DNA from: Plantactinospora sp039889035
GTDB taxonomy: Bacteria; Actinomycetota; Actinomycetes; Mycobacteriales; Micromonosporaceae
Assembly: GCA_039889035.1 (NCBI GenBank)
Contig: JBDQQY010000015.1
Coordinates: 124,001 to 188,000 of the forward strand
Direction: 5' to 3'
Length of the DNA: 64,000 nucleotides
Below, piece after piece: positions 1 through 8,447 of the stretch (position 1 is the first letter of the stretch; each line of letters starts with the position of its first letter). The notes under the pieces are model-generated. The model was not told the DNA's origin. It saw nothing but the letters and a program-made list of their open reading frames with translations, and did not search any database. A program made the position numbers and the translations under genes.

Positions 1-825
1 GGCCGTCGTCTTCCCGGCCGAACCAGCGGCGTGCAGTACGTCGGCGAGTAGGAGAGACGCGACGCCTCGGCCGCGCCAGGCTGGCCTGGTACCGACGACG
101 CCGATGTACAGGTTTTCGGGCTGGGTCTCGTCGTCGAAGGACAGGACGTAGGCGACGATCTCCTGGCCGTACACGATCCGGGACAGGTCTGGCCGGAAGA
201 CTGTCGACGCTGTGGTTTGGGCTGTCCACTCCTGCATGCCGCGGGGTTCGTATCCAAAGTGCCCGGCAAAGGCGTCCAGGTGTGCCGCGTAGAGTGCCGC
301 CGGGTCGACGTCCGCGGCGCTCCGCAGCCGCAGCCCGGCCGGCAGCGCCCCGCCGGCCGCCACCGTGGTCGGTGCCGCCATGACGAACCAGTACCGGTCC
401 TTGGCGAAGTCCGCGCGCTCGAGCAGACGCCGGGCGGCGGTGTCCTGCCGGAGAGCGCCTGCCCGAACGGTCCAGTCGACTGCGGGCGCGACCTGACGAT
501 GCAGATCATCCAGGCGTCCGAGCTGCCAGGCCAGGAGATCCCGACCAATGCCTCGACCACGCCATGCCGGATGGACGGTGCCTCTCAAACGGGCCTGCTG
601 ACCTCCGTCCGCCGGCACCGAGACCAGCCCGTACGCGACAGCGGTGCCGTCCGCGGTGACCGCCAGTCGGGTATCCAGGTCCACATCCCGTACCTCCCGC
701 ACCCGGGCGCCCACATCATGAGGGCCGAACAACGGCGGTCCACCGAAGTGGACCTCGACCTCGTTCAGGAGCGCCGCCAACGCCGGAGCATCCCGGTCGA
801 CATATGACCGAACGACTACCGCCAT
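1..825 (-). CDS. Double-domain GNAT acetyltransferase, 3' end cut by window edge
   Basis: Read on the minus strand from the ATG at 825, the frame stays open to base 1 (275 codons), so the C-terminus lies outside the window. Two GNAT folds are visible. The first has an acetyl-CoA-binding motif A of the form PAWRGRGIG near residues 80-90, and the second has PAWRGRGVA near residue 250. The product begins MAVVVRSYVDRDAPAL. Tandem GNAT proteins of this type transfer an acetyl group from acetyl-CoA to a small molecule or protein amine. The substrate cannot be read from the sequence. It is divergent from the secreted protease gene, with about 230 bp between them for both promoters. The family call is firm and the function is open. 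Confidence 0.8.
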   Translation of the reverse strand, partial: MAVVVRSYVDRDAPALAALLNEVEVHFGGPPLFGPHDVGARVREVRDVDLDTRLAVTADGTAVAYGLVSVPADGGQQARLRGTVHPAWRGRGIGRDLLAWQLGRLDDLHRQVAPAVDWTVRAGALRQDTAARRLLERADFAKDRYWFVMAAPTTVAAGGALPAGLRLRSAADVDPAALYAAHLDAFAGHFGYEPRGMQEWTAQTTASTVFRPDLSRIVYGQEIVAYVLSFDDETQPENLYIGVVGTRPAWRGRGVASLLLADVLHAAGSAGKTTA

Positions 826-1059
826 GACCGCAGACTCTACGATCCGTCCCGGTCGGTCCGCCGGGAAGATCGCTCGTCGTACGTCACCCGCCGGACGTAC
901 GTCTCGGTGGACCGCGACAGGTGGGAACGACACTCCCGAGATACACGGCGACACACTCAGATATGTCGCTACTTCTATTAATTTCCCTTCGAGATCAGTA
1001 GCGTCACGGTAGCCATCGGTGGCGGGGGCCACCGAGAGATGGCAGACGGAGGGGGACAT

Positions 1060-2973
1060 ATGCGTCGAACGATCGCCATCCTGGCCGCCGGAACGTTGGT
1101 GGCCGCAGGGTTGACACCCACCGGTGCGCAGGCCCGGCCGGGTACCGACGAGCGCACCACAGGCGCTGCCGCCAGCGCCCCGACCATCGGCCTCGCCAAG
1201 GTGAAGCCGAACGCCGCGAAGCAGCCGGCCGGGCCGAACCCGTTCCTCGCGCTGCTGCCGGATCCCGCCAAGGCGGACTACGTCGGGTGGAAGAACTGGC
1301 TGGCGAGGCAGGGCGACCAGCGGGCCGGGCTGCGGGCGCAGCAGCGGGCGGTGGCCGCCGCACCGGTGCTGGCCGACGAGGAGGAACCGGCCGGCATCCG
1401 GGGCGGCAACGACACCCCGGCCACCGCGCAGCGGATCACCGGATTCGGTACCGCCGGCAAGGACAATCCCCGGCTGCGGATCCTCGGCACCCTCTCTCCG
1501 GAACAGGTGGACGCGACGGAGATCGAGCCGAACCCGGAGGACGACGGCGCCATCCCGCTGGCCGGCGAGACCGGGGTCGGTGCGGCCGAGCAGGCCGTCA
1601 CCACCACGGCGGCGATCGGGGACGGCCCGCACGGCAGCACCGGCAGCGGCAGTGGTGACTTCGACTTCTACGAGGTGACCGGCACCGCCGGGCGAACCCT
1701 GACGGTCGACATCGACACGCCGGCCGGCGAACTCGACTCGGTCGTGCTGCTCTACGACGCCGAGGGCGAGTTGATCGCGCTCAACGACGACAGCCCGGAG
1801 GGACTGGACAGCCTGCTGGTGCACCAGTTCGCCGCCGACGGCACGTACTACGTGGCGGTGGTCGGCTTCCCGACGATTCCGGCCGACCCGTTCGACTCGG
1901 CCAGCGGCGGGGGTGCCGGCAGCGAGGGGCCGTACCAGGTGACCATCGGGACCGCCGAGCAGGACACCGACTTCTTCGCCGTGAAGCTGCGGCCGGGTGA
2001 CGTACTCGGTGCCTCGGTCGAGGGGTCGGCCGCCAAGATCACGGTCTACGACCCGGAGGGCCACGAGGTACACGGCTCCGACCAGGACGGCTCCTCTCTC
2101 TATCCGCCGAACAGCCCGCTCCCAGGCGGCGGAAACGCGGTCACCGAGCACGTGGCCGACGAGGCCGGCTGGCACTACGTCGGCGTCAACCTCGGCGACG
2201 GCATGTACGACATCACGGTCGAGGCGTACCGGCCGGGGCAGCAGCCGCGGCAGACGCTCTTCCTCGACTTCGACGGCGCGCGGATCAACACCGCCATCTT
2301 CGGCGGCCCGGGCGTACGCACCCTCAGCCCGATGCGCTCCTTCCTCGGCCGCTGGGGGCTGACCGCCGCCGACGAGGACGCGGTGATCGACGCGATCGTC
2401 GCCGAGGTCCGGGAGAACCTCCGCCATGACATGGTCGAGAGTGGTCTCAACCAGCGCTTCGACATCCGGATCCTGAACAGCCGGGACCATGCGGACCCGT
2501 TCGGGCAGGCGAACGTCAGCCGGATCATCATCGGCGGCAGCATCGAGGAATCGGGCGTACCCACCATCGGGGTCGCCCAGTTCATCGACCCGGGCAACTT
2601 CGGCACCCAGGACTCCGCCCTGGTGCTGCTGGACGTGCTGAGCGACCCGGCCGGTGACGACGCGTCGCTGAACACGTACCTCAGCGGGGCCAGCAACCGG
2701 ATCGGCTTCGTCGGCCAGGCGGTGGGCAACGTGACCGCGCACGAGGCCGGGCACTTCTTCGGCGACTGGCACGTCGACCAGTTCAACGACCACGCCAACC
2801 TGATGGACCAGGGCGGCAACTTCCCGCTCATGTTCGGGGTCGGCCCGGACGGCGTCGGTGGCACCGCCGACGACCCCGACGTCGACTTCGGCGAGGACAC
2901 CTTCAACCCGGGCGAGGGCTTCACCGGCACCGAGGACACCCTCAGCCGGATCGTCTTCGGCGTCACCCGCTGA
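1060..2973 (+). CDS. Secreted metzincin-type zinc metalloprotease with PPC-like domains
   Basis: The protein has 637 residues. The ATG at 1060 is chosen over an in-frame ATG at 1039 because a GGAGGGGG ribosome site lies just upstream and a Sec signal peptide (MRRTIAILAAG... ending near AQA at residue 25) follows at once. The middle (about residues 170-400) looks like two bacterial pre-peptidase C-terminal (PPC) beta-sandwich domains, with GDFDFYEV and DSVVLLYDAEGELIA patterns. The catalytic signature HEAGHFFGDWH at residues 561-571 fits HExxHxxGxxH, with zinc ligands H561, H565 and H571 and catalytic E562. A downstream LMDQGG fits a Met-turn. It probably acts outside the cell on proteins. It is monocistronic, with a strong hairpin after the stop. 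Confidence 0.85.
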   Translation: MRRTIAILAAGTLVAAGLTPTGAQARPGTDERTTGAAASAPTIGLAKVKPNAAKQPAGPNPFLALLPDPAKADYVGWKNWLARQGDQRAGLRAQQRAVAAAPVLADEEEPAGIRGGNDTPATAQRITGFGTAGKDNPRLRILGTLSPEQVDATEIEPNPEDDGAIPLAGETGVGAAEQAVTTTAAIGDGPHGSTGSGSGDFDFYEVTGTAGRTLTVDIDTPAGELDSVVLLYDAEGELIALNDDSPEGLDSLLVHQFAADGTYYVAVVGFPTIPADPFDSASGGGAGSEGPYQVTIGTAEQDTDFFAVKLRPGDVLGASVEGSAAKITVYDPEGHEVHGSDQDGSSLYPPNSPLPGGGNAVTEHVADEAGWHYVGVNLGDGMYDITVEAYRPGQQPRQTLFLDFDGARINTAIFGGPGVRTLSPMRSFLGRWGLTAADEDAVIDAIVAEVRENLRHDMVESGLNQRFDIRILNSRDHADPFGQANVSRIIIGGSIEESGVPTIGVAQFIDPGNFGTQDSALVLLDVLSDPAGDDASLNTYLSGASNRIGFVGQAVGNVTAHEAGHFFGDWHVDQFNDHANLMDQGGNFPLMFGVGPDGVGGTADDPDVDFGEDTFNPGEGFTGTEDTLSRIVFGVTR

Positions 2974-3000
2974 GCGCCGACTAGCACCGTCGACCGTTCA

Positions 3001-3042
3001 CGGCGGCCCCTTCCGGTTGCACCCGACCGGGAGGGGCCGCCG
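3001..3042 (+). terminator. Hairpin terminator after the metalloprotease
   Basis: An inverted repeat of about 16 bp starts 27 bases after the protease stop. CGGCGGCCCC at 3001-3010 pairs with GGGGCCGCCG at 3033-3042, and the stem continues inward with CCGG/CCGG. There is no clear U-tract, which is usual for high-GC actinobacterial terminators. Confidence 0.65.
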
Positions 3043-3172
3043 GCTGTCCGGGGGTGGATCCGCCGGCGCGCACGGCCGGCGGAGAAATTTTCCGGCCGCC
3101 GTTGTCCTCCCGGCCGCCGGCTCTTCGACGCCTTGGTAGACAGGCACTACGCAGGATCGAAGGAGTCCGACG

Positions 3173-3547
3173 ATGCGATTCATGTTGCTGCTCAAGGGCG
3201 ACCCGTCCCTCGACACGCCCCCGGCACCGGACGCGCCGAAGCCCGAGGACGTGATGGCCGCGATGCACCGGTACGGCGAGGAGCTGACCAGGGCCGGCGT
3301 GCTGCTCGCCGCCGAGGGGCTGTACCCGAGCGCGACCGGCGCCCGGGTGGTGTACGCCAAGGGCCGGCGTACCGTGCTCGACGGCCCGTTCGCCGAGGCG
3401 AAGGAGCTGGTCGCCGGCTTCTACCTGATCCAGGTGGCGTCGCGGGAGGAGGCGATCGAGTGGGCGAAGCGCTGCCCGGTCGAGTCCGCCGTCAGCGGCG
3501 ACCAGGAGGCGGTGGTCGAGGTGCGCGAGGTCGCCGAGCCGGGCTGA
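3173..3547 (+). CDS. YCII/DGPF-domain protein, ECF42 partner 1
   Basis: This 124-residue protein has the YCII-related ferredoxin-like fold. It starts MRFMLLLKGD and carries the hallmark DGPF motif at residues 70-73, followed by AEAKELVAGFY. A GGAG ribosome site precedes the ATG. DGPF proteins are genetically linked to ECF42 sigma factors, and the next gene encodes one. Their biochemical role is not settled; they have been proposed as enzymes or as targets of the sigma factor. A very strong hairpin separates it from the sigma gene, so expression of the two may be uncoupled or attenuated. A second copy of this two-gene cassette lies at 8036-9701. Confidence 0.85.
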   Translation: MRFMLLLKGDPSLDTPPAPDAPKPEDVMAAMHRYGEELTRAGVLLAAEGLYPSATGARVVYAKGRRTVLDGPFAEAKELVAGFYLIQVASREEAIEWAKRCPVESAVSGDQEAVVEVREVAEPG

Positions 3548-3582
3548 CCGGCGTACCCGACCGGCCGGGTGACCGGCGGTGA

Positions 3583-3624
3583 GCCGGGCGGGCCGGCGGA
3601 CGTGGCGCCGCCGGCCCGCCCGGC
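3583..3624 (+). terminator. Perfect 17-bp hairpin between YCII gene and ECF42 gene
   Basis: Bases 3583-3599 are a perfect inverted complement of 3608-3624, with an 8-base loop. It sits 35 bases after the YCII stop and 50 bases before the proposed sigma start, so it can act as terminator or attenuator. It also argues against the longer sigma reading frame that would begin at 3579. Confidence 0.65.
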
Positions 3625-3674
3625 CCCGGCCGGAGTTGGCCCGACGTCCGGGGACGGGTGTTAGATGGGGAGCT

Positions 3675-4970
3675 GTGCCGGCCACCGAGACCCAGCGTGC
3701 CGTGGAGGCCGTCTGGCGGATCGAGTCGGCGCGGCTGGTCGCCGGGCTCGGCCGGCTGGTCCGGGACGTCGGCCTGGCCGAGGAGCTGGCCCAGGACGCG
3801 CTGGTCGCCGCGCTGGAGCAGTGGCCGTCGACCGGGGTGCCGGACAATCCGGGTGCCTGGCTGATGACCGTCGCCAAGCGGCGGCTGGTCGACCTGCTGC
3901 GCCGCCGTGAACGGTACGACCGCAAGCTCGTCCAGCTCGGCCGGGAGTTGGAGACCGGTGCGTCCGACGGCACCGCCGAACTCGACGCGAGGGCCGAGGA
4001 ACACATCGAGGACGACGTCCTGCGGCTGATCTTCGTGGCCTGCCATCCGGTGCTCTCGACCGAGGCACGGGTCGCGCTCACCCTCCGGTTGGTCGGCGGG
4101 CTGAGCACCGACGAGATCGCCCGGGGGTTCCTGGTTCCCGAGCCGACCGTCGCCAAGCGCATCGTTCGGGCGAAGCGCACCCTCACCGACGCGAAGGTCC
4201 CGTTCGAGGTACCGGAGGGCGCCGACCGGGAGGCCCGGCTCGGCTCGGTGCTGGAGGTCATCTACCTGATCTTCAACGAGGGCTACTCGGCCACCGAGGG
4301 CGACGACTGGATGCGACCGGAGCTGTGTGCCGAGGCGCTCCGGCTGGGCCGGGTACTGGCCGCACTGGCCCCGGACGAGCCCGAGGTGCACGGGCTGGTG
4401 GCGCTGATGGAGATCCAGACGTCCCGGTCGGCCGCCCGCACCGGCCCGAACGGCGAGCCGATCCGCCTGCTCGACCAGGACCGGAGCCGGTGGAACCAGC
4501 TCTTCATCCGCCGCGGCCTGACCGCGCTGGACCGGGCACACTCCGCGGACCGGCCACCCGGCCCGTACGCGGTACAGGCCGCCATCGCCGCCTGCCACGC
4601 CCGGGCGGGTACCCCGGAGCAGACCGACTGGGTCGGGATGGCGGCGCTCTACGGGACGCTGGTCGAGCTGACCGGCTCCCCGGTGGTCGAGTTGAACCGG
4701 GCGGTCGCGCTCGGCATGGCGTACGGGCCGGCGACCGGGCTGGCGCTGGTCGACGCGCTGCGCGACGATCCGGCGCTCGCCGGCTACCACCTGCTGCCGA
4801 GCGTCCGGGGTGACCTGCTGGAGAAGCTCGGCCGGCTGACCGAGGCGCGGGCCGAGTTCAGCCAGGCCGCCTCGCTGACCCGCAACGGCCGGGAGCGGAG
4901 CCTGCTGCGCGAGCGGGCCGCCGCCTGCGCGGAGCGGCTCCCGGCGCCGGCCGGCAATCCGGAACGCTGA
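3675..4970 (+). CDS. ECF42-type sigma factor with TPR-like C-terminal extension (copy 1)
   Basis: The protein has 431 residues from GTG 3675. The frame is open back to 3579, but that part codes for low-complexity Arg/Pro sequence through a hairpin. Sigma region 2 (about residues 10-80) includes GLAEELAQDALVAALEQW and the region 4 helix-turn-helix (about 115-165) includes GGLSTDEIARGFLVPEPTVAKR. After about residue 170 comes the long helical C-terminal extension typical of ECF42 (WNQLFIRRGL, GPYAVQAAIAACHA, LNRAVALGMA). In ECF42 this extension replaces an anti-sigma factor and controls activity. The YCII partner lies directly upstream. The ribosome site is only 2-3 bases from GTG, so the start is the weakest part of the call. 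Confidence 0.87.
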   Translation: MPATETQRAVEAVWRIESARLVAGLGRLVRDVGLAEELAQDALVAALEQWPSTGVPDNPGAWLMTVAKRRLVDLLRRRERYDRKLVQLGRELETGASDGTAELDARAEEHIEDDVLRLIFVACHPVLSTEARVALTLRLVGGLSTDEIARGFLVPEPTVAKRIVRAKRTLTDAKVPFEVPEGADREARLGSVLEVIYLIFNEGYSATEGDDWMRPELCAEALRLGRVLAALAPDEPEVHGLVALMEIQTSRSAARTGPNGEPIRLLDQDRSRWNQLFIRRGLTALDRAHSADRPPGPYAVQAAIAACHARAGTPEQTDWVGMAALYGTLVELTGSPVVELNRAVALGMAYGPATGLALVDALRDDPALAGYHLLPSVRGDLLEKLGRLTEARAEFSQAASLTRNGRERSLLRERAAACAERLPAPAGNPER

Positions 4971-5137
4971 CCGGATCGTTCCGGAGCAGGTCGTGACGGT
5001 GTCTGCCGTCATGGTCACCCACGGGTTCCCCGGTCGCCCCGCCCGCCGGTACGTTGCCTGCAGCCGGTGATCGACGGCTCGCCGGTGCGGTGTGCCGACG
5101 TCGTCGCGCACGACCACGGACGAGGCGAGGAGTACTG

Positions 5138-6115
5138 ATGCGGTACGTACGGCTGGGCGGCTCGGGACTGGAAGTGTCGAGCGTCGTCCTCGGTTGCATG
5201 AGCTTCGGCGACCCGCAGCGCGGCACCCACTCCTGGTCGCTCGGGCTGGACGAGGCGCGGCCGTTCATCCGGCAGGCGATCGAGGCCGGGATCACCACCT
5301 TCGACACCGCCAACGTCTACTCCCTCGGCACCAGCGAGGAGATCACCGGAAAGCTGCTCGGCGAGTTCGCCCGGCGGGACGAGGTGGTCATCGCCACCAA
5401 GGTGCACGGCCGGATGGGTCCGGGGCCGAAGGGCGGCGGGCTGTCCCGGGCGGCGATCCTCACCCAGGTCGACGAGAGCCTGCGCCGGCTCGGCACCGAC
5501 TACATCGACCTCTACCAGATCCACCGGTACGACCCGGACGTGCCGATCGAGGAGACGATGGAGGCGCTGCACGACCTCGTACGGGCCGGCAAGGTGCGCT
5601 ATCTCGGCGCCTCCTCGATGTGGACCTGGCAGTTCGCGCAGGCGCAGTACACCGCCGACCTGCACGGCTGGACCCGGTTCGTGTCCATGCAGGACCAGTA
5701 CAACCTGATCATGCGGGAGGAGGAGCGGGAGATGCTTCCGTTCTGCCTCGACCAGGGCGTCGGCGTACTGCCCTGGAGCCCGCTGGCCCGGGGTCGGCTG
5801 ACCCGGGACTGGGAGGTCAGCACCGCCCGCAGCGAGACGGACAACTTCGGCGGCACCCTCTACAAGCAGGCCGAGGAGGCCGACCGGCGGGTGGTCGGCG
5901 CGGTCGCCGAGGTCGCCGGCGCACTCGGGGTTCCCCGGGCCCAGGTGGCGCTCGCCTGGCTGCTGCACCAGCCGGCGGTGACCGCCCCGATCGTGGGCGC
6001 GACGAAGCCCGAGCACATCACCGACGCGGTCGCCGCGGTCGAGCTGTCGCTCGGCGAGGACGAGCTGCGCCGGCTCGGCGAGCACTACGTACCGCACGCC
6101 CCGGAAGGCTTCTGA
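5138..6115 (+). CDS. Aldo/keto reductase, NADPH-dependent
   Basis: The protein has 325 residues and a (beta/alpha)8 aldo/keto reductase fold. The start at ATG 5138 follows a GGCGAGGAG ribosome site and gives the family-typical MRYVRLGGSGLEVS. The catalytic tetrad is visible: D and Y in FDTANVYSLG (about residues 50-60), K in VVIATKVHG (about 88) and H in DLYQIHRYD (about 129). The C-terminal cofactor-binding segment includes PIVGATKPEHI. Members reduce aldehydes and ketones with NADPH in the cytosol, and the substrate here is unknown. It closely resembles the subfamily that includes YajO and E. coli Tas. A large hairpin follows the stop. Confidence 0.9.
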   Translation: MRYVRLGGSGLEVSSVVLGCMSFGDPQRGTHSWSLGLDEARPFIRQAIEAGITTFDTANVYSLGTSEEITGKLLGEFARRDEVVIATKVHGRMGPGPKGGGLSRAAILTQVDESLRRLGTDYIDLYQIHRYDPDVPIEETMEALHDLVRAGKVRYLGASSMWTWQFAQAQYTADLHGWTRFVSMQDQYNLIMREEEREMLPFCLDQGVGVLPWSPLARGRLTRDWEVSTARSETDNFGGTLYKQAEEADRRVVGAVAEVAGALGVPRAQVALAWLLHQPAVTAPIVGATKPEHITDAVAAVELSLGEDELRRLGEHYVPHAPEGF

Positions 6116-6120
6116 CCGGA

Positions 6121-6171
6121 CGCCGGACGGCCGGGCCGGGCGGTAACCACCGCCGAACCGGCCGTCCGGCG
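6121..6171 (+). terminator. Long hairpin terminator after aldo/keto reductase
   Basis: CGCCGGACGGCCGG at 6121-6134 pairs perfectly with 6158-6171. Inside this stem GGCGGT pairs with ACCGCC. The stacked hairpin starts 5 bases after the stop of the reductase gene and ends 17 bases before the kinase start, separating the two genes. Confidence 0.6.
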
Positions 6172-6188
6172 ACCGGTACCGTGATCGA

Positions 6189-7901
6189 ATGCTGTCTCCG
6201 GGAGTCGTGCTCAACGACCGCTACCTGCTCGACAACCGGGTCGCGACCGGCGGCATGGGAGACGTCTGGTCGGCCACCGACACCTTGCTGAAGCGACGGG
6301 TCGCGGTGAAGGTGCTGCTGCCGGCGCTGGTCTCGGACACCGAGTTCATCACCCGGTTCCGCACCGAGGCCCGGCTGATGGCCGCGCTGCGGCACCCCGG
6401 CATCGTCGGCGTCTACGACTACGGCGAGGACGCGGTGGTCGACGGGCGCCGGGTGGACTACCTGGTCATGGAGTTCATCGACGGGACGTCGCTGTCGAAG
6501 CGGATCAGGGAGCTGGGCCGACTGGGCGTCGCCGAGACCCTCTCCGTGCTGACCCAGGCCGCGCAGGCACTGCACGTCGCGCACCAGGCCAGCATCGTGC
6601 ACCGGGACGTCAAGCCGAGCAACCTGCTGGTCCAGCCGGACGGTTCCGTCGTACTGGTCGACTTCGGGGTCGCCCGGTCGGCGAACGTGACCAGCATCAC
6701 CGCCAGCAACATCGTGCTGGGTTCGGCGCATTACATGGCCCCGGAGCAGATCGCCGGCCGCCCCGTCTCGGCGGCGACCGACGTGTACGCGCTCGGCGCG
6801 GTCGCGTACTCCTGTCTGACCGGTCGGCCGCCGTTCACCGGCAGCAACCCGCTGCACATCGTGACCCAGCACCTCCAGGACGCGCCGCCCGCGCTGCCGC
6901 CGGACGTACCGGCCCCGGTGGCGATGCTGATCCACCGGGCCCTGGCGAAGGAGCCGGCCGACCGGTACCCGAGTGCGGCGGCGTTCGCCGAGGCCGCCCG
7001 CGCCGCCGGGCTGCCCTCCGGCCCGCTCCCGCAGCCGACCATCCCGCCGCCGCCCGGACTGCCCTCCGGTCCTCCCCCGCAGTCGACCATCCCGCTGCCA
7101 GCCGGACCACTGCCGCCGGCCGGGGTTTCGCCGTCGGCGTCTCCGCGGGGCTGGCCGGGCGGGCCCGGGCACACCGGACCGACCGTGCCCACCGGGTCCG
7201 GCGCGGTCGGGTCGGTAACCACCGGCGGCAACCGGCGCCGCACCGCCGTACTGGCCGGGCTGGCGGCCACCGTCGCCGTCGCGGTGGTCGGCCTGGTCGC
7301 GCTGCTGGTCCTGCAGCCCGACGCGGAGGAGTCGACGGCGGGGCCGCAGAACCGGGTACGGGTCGGCACGTCGACCAGCGGGGACCCGGGGACCGGGGTC
7401 GCCGGGACCGAGCCGGCGGCCCAGGCCAGCGCGAGCGCCGGGCCGAACCCGTCGGCGGGCACACCCGGCCCGGACCGCTCGGCGGCGGCCCCACCCAGCC
7501 GGCCGGGCGGTGCCGGCGAGCCGGACCCGAAGCCCAGCGCCACCCGTCCGGAGCCCGAGAAGAACCCGCACACCCCGGGCAAGGTCTGCGGCAGCGGGTA
7601 CGAGGTCATCGACTCGGCGACCCTGAACGGCCCGAACGGGGCGCAGTTGGCCCGGGTGTACCTGCTCTACAACAACAGCAACGGCAACAACTGCACGGTC
7701 GCCCTCAAGACCAGTTCGGTCGGCACCGCGAGCCAGGTCTCGGCGTACCTGGAGGTGCAGGGCGGCAGCCGGCACGCCGACGGTGGCGCGTTCGAGTACT
7801 ACGCGGGCCCGGTACGGGCCAAGGCCGCCGGAACCTGCGTCAGGTGGGGCGGGTCGGCCGGCGGGGTCAGCTACAACAGTCCCTTCGAGCACTGCGACTG
7901 A
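6189..7901 (+). CDS. Membrane Ser/Thr protein kinase with SpaA-like extracellular domain
   Basis: The protein has 570 residues. The N-terminal kinase domain is intact: a Gly loop at GGMGDVW, catalytic K41 in VAVKVL, HRDVKPSN with D140, DFG at D158 and APEQ downstream, as in Hanks-type PknB kinases. A Pro-rich linker (about 275-345) leads to one membrane helix (about 353-375, AVLAGLAATVAVAVVGL). A Thr/Pro/Ser-rich stalk follows, then a compact domain from about residue 463 with four Cys (KVCGSGY, NCTVAL, GTCVRWGG, EHC). That domain resembles the small secreted spore-associated protein A family. The usual sensor in this position is PASTA, so this kinase probably detects a different outside signal. 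It is flanked by the two ECF42 cassettes. Confidence 0.9.
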   Translation: MLSPGVVLNDRYLLDNRVATGGMGDVWSATDTLLKRRVAVKVLLPALVSDTEFITRFRTEARLMAALRHPGIVGVYDYGEDAVVDGRRVDYLVMEFIDGTSLSKRIRELGRLGVAETLSVLTQAAQALHVAHQASIVHRDVKPSNLLVQPDGSVVLVDFGVARSANVTSITASNIVLGSAHYMAPEQIAGRPVSAATDVYALGAVAYSCLTGRPPFTGSNPLHIVTQHLQDAPPALPPDVPAPVAMLIHRALAKEPADRYPSAAAFAEAARAAGLPSGPLPQPTIPPPPGLPSGPPPQSTIPLPAGPLPPAGVSPSASPRGWPGGPGHTGPTVPTGSGAVGSVTTGGNRRRTAVLAGLAATVAVAVVGLVALLVLQPDAEESTAGPQNRVRVGTSTSGDPGTGVAGTEPAAQASASAGPNPSAGTPGPDRSAAAPPSRPGGAGEPDPKPSATRPEPEKNPHTPGKVCGSGYEVIDSATLNGPNGAQLARVYLLYNNSNGNNCTVALKTSSVGTASQVSAYLEVQGGSRHADGGAFEYYAGPVRAKAAGTCVRWGGSAGGVSYNSPFEHCD

Positions 7902-8035
7902 GATCGGTCGTACCCGCTCCGCCGACCCGGATCGGCCAGAATTGTCGAGGCCGGGTACTCCGCTCCGATCTCCGGGGTGAAGCTGGCCGACGTCGGGCCG
8001 TGTGGCCGGGTCGGCGGTGAGGTGAGGAGTCGAGG

Positions 8036-8434
8036 ATGAAGTACATGCTGCTGATCCACGCCAACCCGCAGAACTGGGGGCATCCGACCTTCCTGCGTAC
8101 GGCGGAGGCGCTGGCGATGTCGCCCGAGGAGCGGGCCGAGCTGTCCCGGGAGTTCGAGACGCTGCTCACGGAGATCCACGAATCCGGTGAGCTGGTGAGC
8201 GCCGAGGCACTGCCGGACCCCGCCCAGACCCGGACCGTCCGGGTACGCGACGGCGTACCGGCGGTCACCGACGGTCCGTTCGTCGAGGCCAAGGAGCAGT
8301 TCGCCGGGTACTTCATCGTCGACTGCGAGAGCATGGAACGGGCGACGGAGATCGCCGCCCGGTTCCCTGACACCCGGTTCGGCGGTGCCGTGGAGGTACG
8401 CGCGGTCATGGAGCGGTCCGGCCAGGAGATGTGA
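8036..8434 (+). CDS. YCII/DGPF-domain protein, ECF42 partner 2
   Basis: The protein has 132 residues and starts MKYMLLIHANPQNWG after a GGTGAGGAG ribosome site. The DGPF motif is at residues 79-82 and is followed by VEAKEQFAGYF. It belongs to the same family as the protein at 3173-3547 but is clearly diverged from it, so the two cassettes are not a recent duplication. The stop is 13 bases before the proposed GTG of the sigma factor, so unlike copy 1 the two genes are probably one transcription unit. Members are small soluble proteins of unproven function. Confidence 0.85.
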   Translation: MKYMLLIHANPQNWGHPTFLRTAEALAMSPEERAELSREFETLLTEIHESGELVSAEALPDPAQTRTVRVRDGVPAVTDGPFVEAKEQFAGYFIVDCESMERATEIAARFPDTRFGGAVEVRAVMERSGQEM

Positions 8435-8447
8435 GGCTGACCCGGCC

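Noticed and set aside
217..807. Plus-strand frame of 196 codons at the left end
   Set aside because: It is a shadow of the minus-strand GNAT gene, whose translation matches the family with two motif A segments.
3579..3674. N-terminal extension of ECF42 copy 1 from 3579
   Set aside because: It is Arg/Pro low-complexity encoded by a perfect hairpin, with no similarity to sigma factors.
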